Counted from the stretch's first letter, positions 1 to 5,115 are shown. The stretch: 5,120 bases of DNA from Bacilli bacterium (GCA_017551465.1 JAFZLN010000107.1:1-5120); one strand, 5' to 3'. Notes: generated by a model not told the origin, from the sequence alone. Made by a program: numbers and translations.

Positions 1-951
1 ATAGCCATCTTAACTAGTGGCGGTGATGCCACAGGTATTAACGCTTGTTTAAGAGCGTGTATTAGAGCGGGTTTATATCAAGGCAAAGAAATGTATGTTG
101 TCTACGATGGACTACGTGGTTTAGTGGAAGGCGACATCCATCAAGTCAACAAAGAATTCACCCAAGATATTATTAATAGAGGTGGCACAATTATTAGAAG
201 TGCTCGTCTTCCAGAATTTAAAGAACTAGCCGTTAATAAGAAAGCCGCTGATAACTTAAAAGACTTTGAAATCGACGCTCTTATCGGTATCGGTGGCGAT
301 GGTACATTTAGGGGCTTACAAGCTTTAAGTAAACACGGCATCGTCTGCGTTGGTATTCCAGGCACAATTGATAACGACGTTGGTAGCACTGATGAAACAA
401 TTGGCTTTGCCACCGCTCTTAACACAATTTGTGAATGTGTCGATAAACTTAAAGATACATCTGGATCACATCAACGTTGCTCCTTAATTGAGGTTATGGG
501 CCGTCACTGTGGTGACTTAGCCATGTTTGCTGCTTTAGCAGAAGGTGCTGAAGGTGTCATCTGTGTCGAACATCCATTAAAGAAGGAAGTCTTATTCCGT
601 AAATTAAGAAAAATGAAAGCCCAAAATAAGAGCCACGCGATTATTATCGTCAGTGAAAACTTATTAGACATTAATGAATTAGCGGGTGAAATCGCTAAGG
701 AAACAGGCTTTGATACAAGAACTGAAGTTCTTGGTAGATTACAAAGAGGTGGTTCTCCAACCGCTCACGACAGAATCTTAGCCGCTAGATTTGGCGCTAA
801 AGCTGTTGAACTCCTTTGTGATAAAGAACCAACAAGTAGAATTGTTGGTATCAAACAAAACGAAATCGTTGATTATCCAATCGACGAAGCCGTTGAAATG
901 AAACATAGGCATACACATGGATTAAGAGACTTAATCGATATGTTGCAATAA
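1..951 (+). CDS. pfkA: 6-phosphofructokinase, ATP-dependent (5' end cut off by window)
   Basis: It phosphorylates fructose-6-phosphate to fructose-1,6-bisphosphate, the committed step of glycolysis, in the cytosol. The reading frame is already open at base 1 (I-A-I-L-T-S-G-G-D); the ATG at 91 is internal. Against E. coli PfkA (from memory) only about four N-terminal residues are missing, giving 316 residues here and about 320 in full. Visible landmarks in window numbering are the nucleotide loop GGDGT (98-102), catalytic PGTIDND with Asp124, the substrate segment HQR...EVMGRHCGD, and QRGGSP. Glycines at the positions of E. coli Gly104 and Gly124 indicate ATP rather than pyrophosphate as donor. 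Both N-terminal allosteric arginines (E. coli Arg21 and Arg25) are present. Oddities are GGDATG where GGDAPG is usual, and Arg246 where E. coli has substrate-binding His249. There is no terminator before thrS, so cotranscription is possible. Confidence 0.96.
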   Translation: MAILTSGGDATGINACLRACIRAGLYQGKEMYVVYDGLRGLVEGDIHQVNKEFTQDIINRGGTIIRSARLPEFKELAVNKKAADNLKDFEIDALIGIGGDGTFRGLQALSKHGIVCVGIPGTIDNDVGSTDETIGFATALNTICECVDKLKDTSGSHQRCSLIEVMGRHCGDLAMFAALAEGAEGVICVEHPLKKEVLFRKLRKMKAQNKSHAIIIVSENLLDINELAGEIAKETGFDTRTEVLGRLQRGGSPTAHDRILAARFGAKAVELLCDKEPTSRIVGIKQNEIVDYPIDEAVEMKHRHTHGLRDLIDMLQ

Positions 952-977
952 ATTAGGCATTAAGCCAAAGGATAAGC

Positions 978-998
978 CCGCTATTGTATTGCGGAGGG
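978..998 (+). promoter_or_regulatory. thrS Shine-Dalgarno next to a small hairpin
   Basis: GGAGGG (993-998) lies 12 nt before the ATG at 1011 and decides the thrS start. It partly overlaps a possible 4-bp stem, CCGC (978-981) with GCGG (991-994) around a 9-nt loop. The stem is too short to claim regulation. No T-box fits in the 59-nt gap. Confidence 0.55.
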
Positions 999-1010
999 AA
1001 AGAAAAAATT

Positions 1011-2809
1011 ATGAAAGTACAACAACATGATGGTTCCATTATTGAAATGGAAAAAACCAGCAAAGAAGCGTTAGAGGTATTGAATCACTCTACTTCTCAC
1101 TTATTAGCGCAAGCTATTACAGAATTATATCCAAAAGCCTTATTTGGCTTTGGACCTGCTATTGAAAATGGCTTCTATTATGACATTGATTTCGGTGATG
1201 TCGTCATCACAGAAAACGATCTTCCTGTCATTGAAAAGAAGATGAAAGAATTAGCGGGAAAAGATTTAAGAATTGTTCGTGAAGAACTCACTAAAGAGCA
1301 AGCTCTTGAATTATTCAAAAACAATCCTTATAAAGTTGAATTGATTAAAGAAATCAATGAAAGTATCACTACCTTCAAGCAAGGTGAATTCACAGATCTC
1401 TGCCGTGGACCACATATTATGTCCACAGGTTTGATTAAACATTTTAACCTACTTTCACTTGCAGGAGCGTACTGGAGAGGTAATAGTAAGAACAAACAAC
1501 TTACTAGAATCTATGGTACCTCTTGGTATACCGCTGAAGATTTAAATAAATGGCTCGAAGTTCTTGAAGAAAGAAAGAGAAGAGACCACCGTATTTTAGG
1601 CAAACAATTAGGCATCTTTATGTATGATGACCTTGTTGGTAAAGGTTTACCAATGTGGTTACCTAATGGTTTCATTGTGAGACGTTTATTAAGTGACTAT
1701 ATCATGGATAAAGAAATAGCCTTAGGCTATAAACATGTCTTAACTCCATGTTTAGGTAACGTTGAATTATACAAGACTTCTGGTCATTGGGCCCACTATC
1801 AAAAAGATATGTTCCCAAAAATGGATGTTGATAATGAATCATATGTCTTAAGACCAATGAACTGTCCTCACCACATGGTCATGTATAGAAGCGCTTTGCA
1901 CTCCTATCGTGAATTACCGTTAAAGATCGCAGAAATCGCTGCTGACTTCCGTTTTGAAGCCTCAGGTGCTTTAACTGGTATCGAAAGAACAAGAGCGTTC
2001 TATCAAAACGACTCCCATATCTTCTGTATGCCAAGTCAAATCGGTGATGTCTTTAAAGAAGTTACTAAGCTCATTCTTGATGTCTATAACGACTTCGGAT
2101 TTAAGAACTATGCCTTCCGTTTATCCTTAAGAGATCCTAACGATACCGAAAAGTATTTCGGTAATGATGAACTCTGGGAAAAGAGTGAGAACCAATTACG
2201 TGAAGTTTTAAAAGAATTAGGTGTTGAATATTACGAAGCCATTGGTGAAGCAGCTTTCTATGGTCCAAACTCGACGTTCAAGTTAAGAGTGCGATTGGCC
2301 ATGATGTCACCTTATCCACTATTCAATTAGACTATCAATTACCAGAAAGATTTGAACTCACCTATGTTGATGAAAAAGGCGAAAAGGCTCGTCCAGTCGT
2401 CGTTCACCGTGCAATCTTAGGTTCTTTAGATCGTTTCATCGCCTTCTTAATTGAAGAAACTAAGGGTGCTTTCCCAACATGGTTATCACCAGTTCAAGTT
2501 AACCTATTACCAGTTAACAATGATTACCACTTAGAATACGCTAAAGAATTATTAGCGAAGTTCAAAGAAGCTGGTTTAAGAGTGGAACTTGATGACTCTA
2601 ACGATAAGCTCGGTTATAGAATGAGAGCTTCTCAAATGAAGAAGATTCCATTCACTCTTGTTCTTGGTGATCACGAAAGAGATGATAAGACCGTCACCTA
2701 TAGAAGATTCGGTGTCCAAGAACAAATCACGGTTACCGTTGATGAATTCTTAAAGCTCATTACTGATGAGATTAAAGGTAAAAAGTTATTTGTTCCAAAA
2801 AGTAAATAA
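1011..2809 (+). CDS. thrS: Threonyl-tRNA synthetase without TGS domain, interrupted by a one-base deletion
   Basis: This class II synthetase charges tRNA-Thr and edits mischarged Ser-tRNA. ATG 1011 is chosen because GGAGGG precedes it; an upstream in-frame TTG at 984 has no such site and adds no homology. The usual N-terminal TGS domain is missing: residues 7-27 line up without gaps with the end of TGS and the linker of S. aureus ThrRS. The editing domain is complete (HxxxH at 26/30, C131 and H135). The catalytic domain has zinc ligands C285 and H336 and motif 2 Arg314. After residue 419 the frame is lost and stops at 2328-2330. Shifting by one base at 2267-2270 restores homology to 2809, including zinc ligand H466, motif 3 R475 and the anticodon-binding domain; corrected length is about 599 residues. 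Uncorrected, the 439-residue product would lack motif 3 and tRNA binding, so it should be inactive. Confidence 0.93.
2265..2272 (+). other. Frameshift site in thrS (one A missing)
   Basis: The bases read CCA AAC TCG, whereas the family sequence G-P-K-L-D-V-Q-V needs CCA AAA CTC GAC. Adding one A to the AAA run at 2267-2269 joins the two open frames exactly, with no residue lost. The zero frame then gives 20 unrelated residues and a stop at 2328-2330; the other frame has no stop until 2807. A short A-run contraction suggests a sequencing or assembly error, or a recent mutation. Confidence 0.9.
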
Positions 2810-2811
2810 TT

Positions 2812-3093
2812 ATGGTTATAATCGGTATTTTAACTGGTCTATTCGAAATCGTTGTCGGCATAGTAGCCATTGTTAACAGCAAAGGCGAATGGTCATTATA
2901 TGTCCCTGGCATCATTTATATTCTCTCTGGCCTTTTGTTCTTATGGATATGCGTCGGTGCGCAAACTGCGTTTGAAGACAGTAAGAAAATCGAGGCAATG
3001 AAATCTGACCTTGAAAAGGTAACCGAAAAAAACAAACTCTTAGAAGAAGAAATAGAAAAGCTTAAATCCGATAAGGAAAACGAGTCTAAATAA
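2812..3093 (+). CDS. Small membrane protein, two helices plus coiled-coil tail; function unknown
   Basis: I do not recognise this 93-residue protein. Residues 2-21 and about 29-49 are two hydrophobic membrane segments joined by a short NSKGEW turn. Residues 55-93 are highly charged with an unbroken 3-4 hydrophobic spacing: I60, M63, L67, V70, N74, L77, I81, L84. This predicts a soluble coiled coil, with Asn at an 'a' position. Both ends of the hairpin should face the same side, probably the cytosol, if the charged tail stays inside. The ATG lies two bases after the thrS stop and has no visible Shine-Dalgarno, so translation may depend on ribosomes finishing thrS. A terminator follows at 3110-3136, making this the last gene of the thrS transcript. 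Its KGE-(9)-YIL spacing is shared with the next gene, suggesting distant paralogy. The ORF is probably real; the function is open. Confidence 0.75.
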   Translation: MVIIGILTGLFEIVVGIVAIVNSKGEWSLYVPGIIYILSGLLFLWICVGAQTAFEDSKKIEAMKSDLEKVTEKNKLLEEEIEKLKSDKENESK

Positions 3094-3109
3094 CTATTCA
3101 AAACAAACT

Positions 3110-3136
3110 AGCCTCCTAAATGTCGGAGGCTTTTTT
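3110..3136 (+). terminator. Intrinsic terminator ending the thrS transcript
   Basis: GCCTCC (3111-3116) pairs with GGAGGC (3125-3130) around an 8-nt loop, followed by six T (3131-3136); A3110 can extend the stem. It lies 17 nt after the preceding stop codon. Confidence 0.93.
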
Positions 3137-3138
3137 AA

Positions 3139-3167
3139 TTGTTAATCCACTATTATTTTGTTATCAT
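3139..3167 (+). promoter_or_regulatory. Promoter for the second small membrane protein
   Basis: The -35 TTGTTA (3139-3144) and -10 TATCAT (3162-3167) are separated by 17 bp, a sigma-A arrangement. The predicted transcript starts near 3174 and meets the Shine-Dalgarno about 10 nt later. The position right after a terminator supports an independent unit. Confidence 0.6.
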
Positions 3168-3180
3168 TAGAAACAATAAA

Positions 3181-3189
3181 AGAGGTGAT
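3181..3189 (+). promoter_or_regulatory. Shine-Dalgarno fixing the start at 3194
   Basis: AGAGGTGAT is a near-complete match to the anti-Shine-Dalgarno sequence and ends 4 nt before ATG 3194. It rules out the earlier in-frame TTG at 3158, which lies upstream of the predicted transcription start. Confidence 0.85.
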
Positions 3190-3193
3190 CTTT

Positions 3194-3460
3194 ATGAACA
3201 AAAAATTGGCAATTATTCTTGATTTTATTCAACTCGCTATTGCGGTTGTTGCGCTTCCATTTGCCTGTATGAAAGGCGAGCTATTTTGGATCATTTCTGA
3301 TATTGTTTATATTCTCATTTGTATCGCTGCTTTAGTGATTGCTCTTTTCTATCATCCTAAATCAAAGAGCGATGTTGAAGATAATATGTATAATGATTTA
3401 TCCCAAGAACAAATTGAGATGATCAAAGCGAAAAGCAAAAACAATAAAACTGGATTCTAG
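3194..3460 (+). CDS. Small two-helix membrane protein, function unknown
   Basis: I do not recognise this 88-residue protein. It opens with a basic MNKK, then hydrophobic segments at about 5-25 and 30-52 separated by a short KGE turn, then a polar tail (53-88) with a helical stretch near LSQEQIEMIKAK. Two lysines at the N-terminus and a lysine-rich tail favour both ends in the cytosol. KGE (27-29) and YIL (39-41) have the same spacing as in the preceding protein (24-26 and 36-38), and an ungapped alignment with a three-residue offset keeps both membrane segments in register, so the two may be distant paralogs. This one lacks the coiled coil. It has its own promoter and Shine-Dalgarno, and its last codons form one arm of its terminator. 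The ORF is likely real; no function can be assigned. Confidence 0.8.
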   Translation: MNKKLAIILDFIQLAIAVVALPFACMKGELFWIISDIVYILICIAALVIALFYHPKSKSDVEDNMYNDLSQEQIEMIKAKSKNNKTGF

Positions 3461-3477
3461 ATGCCGTCCAGTTTTTT
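3446..3477 (+). terminator. Terminator overlapping the stop codon; possibly bidirectional
   Basis: AAAACTGGA (3446-3454) pairs with TCCAGTTTT (3467-3475), followed by more T to 3477. The TAG stop (3458-3460) lies in the 12-nt loop. The A-run on the 5' side means it could also stop transcription from the opposite strand. Confidence 0.85.
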
Positions 3478-3490
3478 GTTTCAATTATTA

Positions 3491-3519
3491 TTGAATATAA
3501 AAACGCTCTAGATTATAAT
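3491..3519 (+). promoter_or_regulatory. Promoter of the Xre-family gene
   Basis: The -35 TTGAAT (3491-3496) and a perfect -10 TATAAT (3514-3519) are 17 bp apart. Transcription should start near 3525-3527, leaving a very short 5' leader before the coding frame. Confidence 0.7.
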
Positions 3520-3550
3520 TGTCGGTGAGGCGACCTATATATTAAGAGCG
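3504..3550 (+). repeat. Inverted repeat around the Xre promoter and start (possible operator or hairpin)
   Basis: CGCTCT (3504-3509) and AGAGCG (3545-3550) are perfect inverted arms whose centres are 41 bp apart, about four helical turns. The left arm is in the promoter spacer and the right arm is at the beginning of the coding frame. An inner GTCG (3521-3524) and CGAC (3531-3534) enclose GTGAGG. The predicted transcript starts inside the repeat, so a DNA operator is likelier than an RNA hairpin. Chance cannot be excluded for six-base arms. Confidence 0.45.
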
Positions 3551-3553
3551 ATT

Positions 3554-4120
3554 TTGCACAACAAAAATATGTCATTATATGAACTAGAAAAAACTAGTTC
3601 TATTTCTCATGCCACTTTAAATGATATCTATAACGAACGCTCAAATATTAATAACTGCACCATTTCCATCATGAGCAAATTAGCAGATGCTCTCAAAATA
3701 AATATTGATGAACTATATAAAACATTGAATTACGATAATTTATCTCTATTCGCCTATAATAGCGATTTTGATTTATTTAAAAGTGATACGCTTCAACGTC
3801 TTAAAGCCACTGATGAAATTATGTTTGTTACTAAAACAATCGAATCAAACGCAATCAATGATTATTACTTTCAGAAGAAATATGCAAAGTCATTATATCT
3901 CCTTTCATTGATAGATTATTTATCAAAAAAGAATAATATTCCTTTGAGAAATGAATATGATCGAATTAGAGAATGCAAATGTGAAAAGATATATGTCTCT
4001 AAGAGCATCTATCTATTACTTTCAATGAAACAAGCTAAGGTAACGGATATCTTCAAGAGCGCTATCAAAGAATTCATGAAGCACAACATCATTGAGTCAG
4101 AAATTGATAAAGTTGCTTAA
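3554..4120 (+). CDS. Xre-family helix-turn-helix protein with uncharacterised C-terminal domain
   Basis: The N-terminus is a Cro/CI-type DNA-binding domain: the segment from MSLYELEKTS through SHATLNDIYNE to the LADALKINIDELY end matches the usual five-helix pattern. After a linker, the region from about DLFKSDTLQRL to the end is a helical domain with YLLSLIDYLSKKNNIP and IIESE near the C-terminus. I recall similar HTH proteins in Bacillota but can give no proven function; antitoxin-like or autorepressor roles are guesses. TTG 3554 is the first conventional start, but the open frame continues upstream to 3512, and its codons (ILRAIL) supply HTH helix 1. A GGTGAGG at 3524-3530 is 8 nt before ATA 3539, so the true start may be ATA 3539, giving 193 residues. 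There is no toxin-like partner next to it: infC follows. It has its own promoter. Confidence 0.82.
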   Translation: MHNKNMSLYELEKTSSISHATLNDIYNERSNINNCTISIMSKLADALKINIDELYKTLNYDNLSLFAYNSDFDLFKSDTLQRLKATDEIMFVTKTIESNAINDYYFQKKYAKSLYLLSLIDYLSKKNNIPLRNEYDRIRECKCEKIYVSKSIYLLLSMKQAKVTDIFKSAIKEFMKHNIIESEIDKVA

Positions 4121-4169
4121 TCATATAAAAACTTTAAAAACTTCTTTTAACAAAATATTCAAGAAAAAA

Positions 4170-4198
4170 TTGACACATTATATTAATAATGATAATAT
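4170..4198 (+). promoter_or_regulatory. Promoter of the infC-rpmI-rplT operon
   Basis: A perfect -35 TTGACA (4170-4175) is followed by an AT-rich -10 zone: GATAAT (4191-4196, 15-bp spacer) or TAATAT (4193-4198, 17-bp spacer). Transcription should begin around 4203-4206, just before the structured leader. Confidence 0.72.
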
Positions 4199-4202
4199 CT
4201 TA

Positions 4203-4321
4203 ACGCAAAAACGTAGAAAGCAGAGGCACCCGCTTCTCGCCAGACTGACAAAATGTTGGTTGGCTAACGCTACTTCTTATGGGCTAAGAATGTTAACGGG
4301 TGCACAATGCATCCGTTTTTT
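4203..4321 (+). ncRNA. L20-type ribosomal protein leader with transcription attenuator
   Basis: This roughly 120-nt leader sits where Bacillota carry the L20 leader, which B. subtilis uses to attenuate infC-rpmI-rplT transcription when L20 is in excess. GCACCCG (4226-4232) is the exact complement of CGGGTGC (4297-4303), giving an antiterminator. The same CGGGTGC is part of the terminator stem, so the two folds exclude each other. A local stem AGAA(A)GC (4215-4221) with GCTTCT (4232-4237) places most of the upstream strand in its loop, suggesting a pseudoknot. A further hairpin, TTCTTA (4274-4279) with TAAGAA (4285-4290), is closed below by TAAC (4265-4268) and GTTA (4292-4295) and could form part of the L20 site. 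Assignment rests on position, motifs and remembered similarity. Confidence 0.85.
4295..4321 (+). terminator. Attenuator terminator upstream of infC
   Basis: AACGGGTGCA (4295-4304) pairs with TGCATCCGTT (4308-4317) around a CAA loop, with one G-T wobble, and runs into six T (4316-4321). It lies within the leader before a gene, as expected for attenuation rather than operon end. Confidence 0.88.
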
Positions 4322-4330
4322 AAATCAAAA

Positions 4331-4342
4331 AAGGAGAGTGAT
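4331..4342 (+). promoter_or_regulatory. infC Shine-Dalgarno that implies a rare start codon
   Basis: AAGGAG (4331-4336) within AAGGAGAGTGAT is a strong ribosome site, but no usable in-frame ATG, GTG or TTG follows: GTG 4338 is one base away. ATC 4347 (or ATC 4350, ATA 4341) is at initiation distance. Confidence 0.75.
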
Positions 4343-4346
4343 ACTT

Positions 4347-4901
4347 ATCATCGACAATCGTTACGCCAAAAACCAAAAACCTGGCAACAACCAAAACAAA
4401 GATTTAGTAAATGAAAACGTTCGTTTCCCAGAGGTCCTTTTAATCGGCCCTAATGGTGAACAAATCGGTAAAATGTCTTCACGTGAGGCACAGTTCAAAG
4501 CCAATGAATATGACATGGACTTACTCTGTGTGGCGCCTAACGCCAAACCTCCGGTTTGCAAGATCATTAATTACAGCAAATATCGCTTCGAGCAACAAAA
4601 GAAAGCTAAAGAAGCTAAAAAGAATCAACATACTGTCGAAGTTAAAGAGGTCCAATTAACACCACAAATTGGTGGTCATGATATGGACACTAAAGCCAGA
4701 GCCGCACAAAAATTCTTAGAAGCGGGTAATAAAGTTAAAGTAGGCGTACGTTTCCGTGGCCGTCAAATGACTCACATCGAAGTCGGCCAAGAAGTCATGG
4801 ATAAGTTTATCGCTCTATTAAGTGATTACGCGAATATTGAAAAACCATCCGCGATGGAAGGTCGTTGGATGTATGCAATACTCGCCCCAAAGAAGAAGTA
4901 G
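4347..4901 (+). CDS. infC: Translation initiation factor IF-3
   Basis: IF3 binds the 30S subunit, keeps it apart from 50S and checks start-codon pairing. The N-domain begins near VNENVRFPEVLLIGPNGEQIG, the hallmark CVAPNAKPPVCKI and YRFEQQKK lead into the linker helix, and the C-domain runs from VKEVQLTP through HDMDTKARAAQKFLEAGNKVKVGVRFRGR to the LAPKKK end. From ATC 4347 the protein has 184 residues, slightly longer than usual because of a basic, Asn-rich tail (RYAKNQKPGNNQNK) before the fold. The first in-frame ATG (4473) lies inside the N-domain, so a rare AUC or AUA start fits; infC genes classically use rare starts such as AUU for IF3 autocontrol. Longer readings back to 4092 cross the leader and terminator and are not real. 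The L20-type leader is expected to control it; rpmI follows 13 nt later. Confidence 0.95.
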   Translation: MIDNRYAKNQKPGNNQNKDLVNENVRFPEVLLIGPNGEQIGKMSSREAQFKANEYDMDLLCVAPNAKPPVCKIINYSKYRFEQQKKAKEAKKNQHTVEVKEVQLTPQIGGHDMDTKARAAQKFLEAGNKVKVGVRFRGRQMTHIEVGQEVMDKFIALLSDYANIEKPSAMEGRWMYAILAPKKK

Positions 4902-4905
4902 GAGG
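4900..4905 (+). promoter_or_regulatory. rpmI Shine-Dalgarno overlapping the infC stop
   Basis: AGGAGG shares bases with the TAG stop of infC (4899-4901) and lies 9 nt before ATG 4915, suggesting translational coupling. Confidence 0.85.
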
Positions 4906-4914
4906 AAAAGCATT

Positions 4915-5109
4915 ATGCCAAAAATGAAAAGCAAAAGAGCTTTAATGAAAAGAATTAAAGTTACCGGCACAGGCAAGATCGTTAGACATCACGCCTATGT
5001 TTCACATTTAGCCCCACACAAAACCACAAAACAAAAGAGACACTTAATGAAGTCCGCAGTCTTACACAAGACCGACTACAAGAGAATTAAGTTTCTCATC
5101 GTTAAATAA
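4915..5109 (+). CDS. rpmI: Large-subunit ribosomal protein bL35
   Basis: bL35 is a small, very basic protein of the 50S subunit. The 64-residue product has the normal length and landmarks: MPKMKSKRALMKR at the start, the VTGTGKIVRHHAY turn, SHLAPHKTTKQKRHL, and a short helical C-terminus ending in IKFLIVK. The ATG at 4915 is chosen for its AGGAGG site; upstream in-frame codons back to 4822 overlap infC and precede the conserved N-terminus. It lies between infC and the expected rplT, the standard order, and should be cotranscribed under the same leader. An AAGGAGGA overlaps its stop codon. Confidence 0.97.
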   Translation: MPKMKSKRALMKRIKVTGTGKIVRHHAYVSHLAPHKTTKQKRHLMKSAVLHKTDYKRIKFLIVK

Positions 5110-5115
5110 GGAGGA
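5108..5115 (+). promoter_or_regulatory. Shine-Dalgarno for the next gene, probably rplT
   Basis: AAGGAGGA begins within the rpmI stop and is 4 nt before base 5120, an A that could open an ATG. By conserved gene order the next gene should be rplT (bL20), the regulator of the upstream leader. The gene itself is outside the window. Confidence 0.75.

Noticed and set aside
141..425. Minus-strand open frame
   Set aside because: It is a shadow of pfkA with no ribosome site or recognisable domain; the same applies to minus frames at 2916-3101 and 4361-4567.
984..1010. TTG start extending thrS by nine residues
   Set aside because: The extension covers the Shine-Dalgarno at 993-998 and has no ribosome site of its own; ATG 1011 is well placed.
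952..1010. T-box riboswitch upstream of thrS
   Set aside because: Common in Bacillota, but the gap is only 59 nt and has no T-box motif or terminator.
2262..2275. Programmed -1 frameshift in thrS
   Set aside because: The zero-frame bases T CCA AAC do not form a slippery heptamer, and I see no stimulatory structure; a deletion is simpler.
3158..3193. Upstream TTG start for the second membrane protein
   Set aside because: It overlaps the -10 box and the Shine-Dalgarno; ATG 3194 is strongly supported.
4092..4346. Long N-terminal extension of IF3
   Set aside because: It runs through the end of the Xre gene, the promoter, the leader and its terminator; no homology to IF3.
4453..4659. Plus-strand open frame within infC
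   Set aside because: Out-of-frame shadow of a well-conserved gene.
4822..4914. N-terminal extension of bL35
   Set aside because: It overlaps infC in another frame; the family start is MPKMK at 4915.
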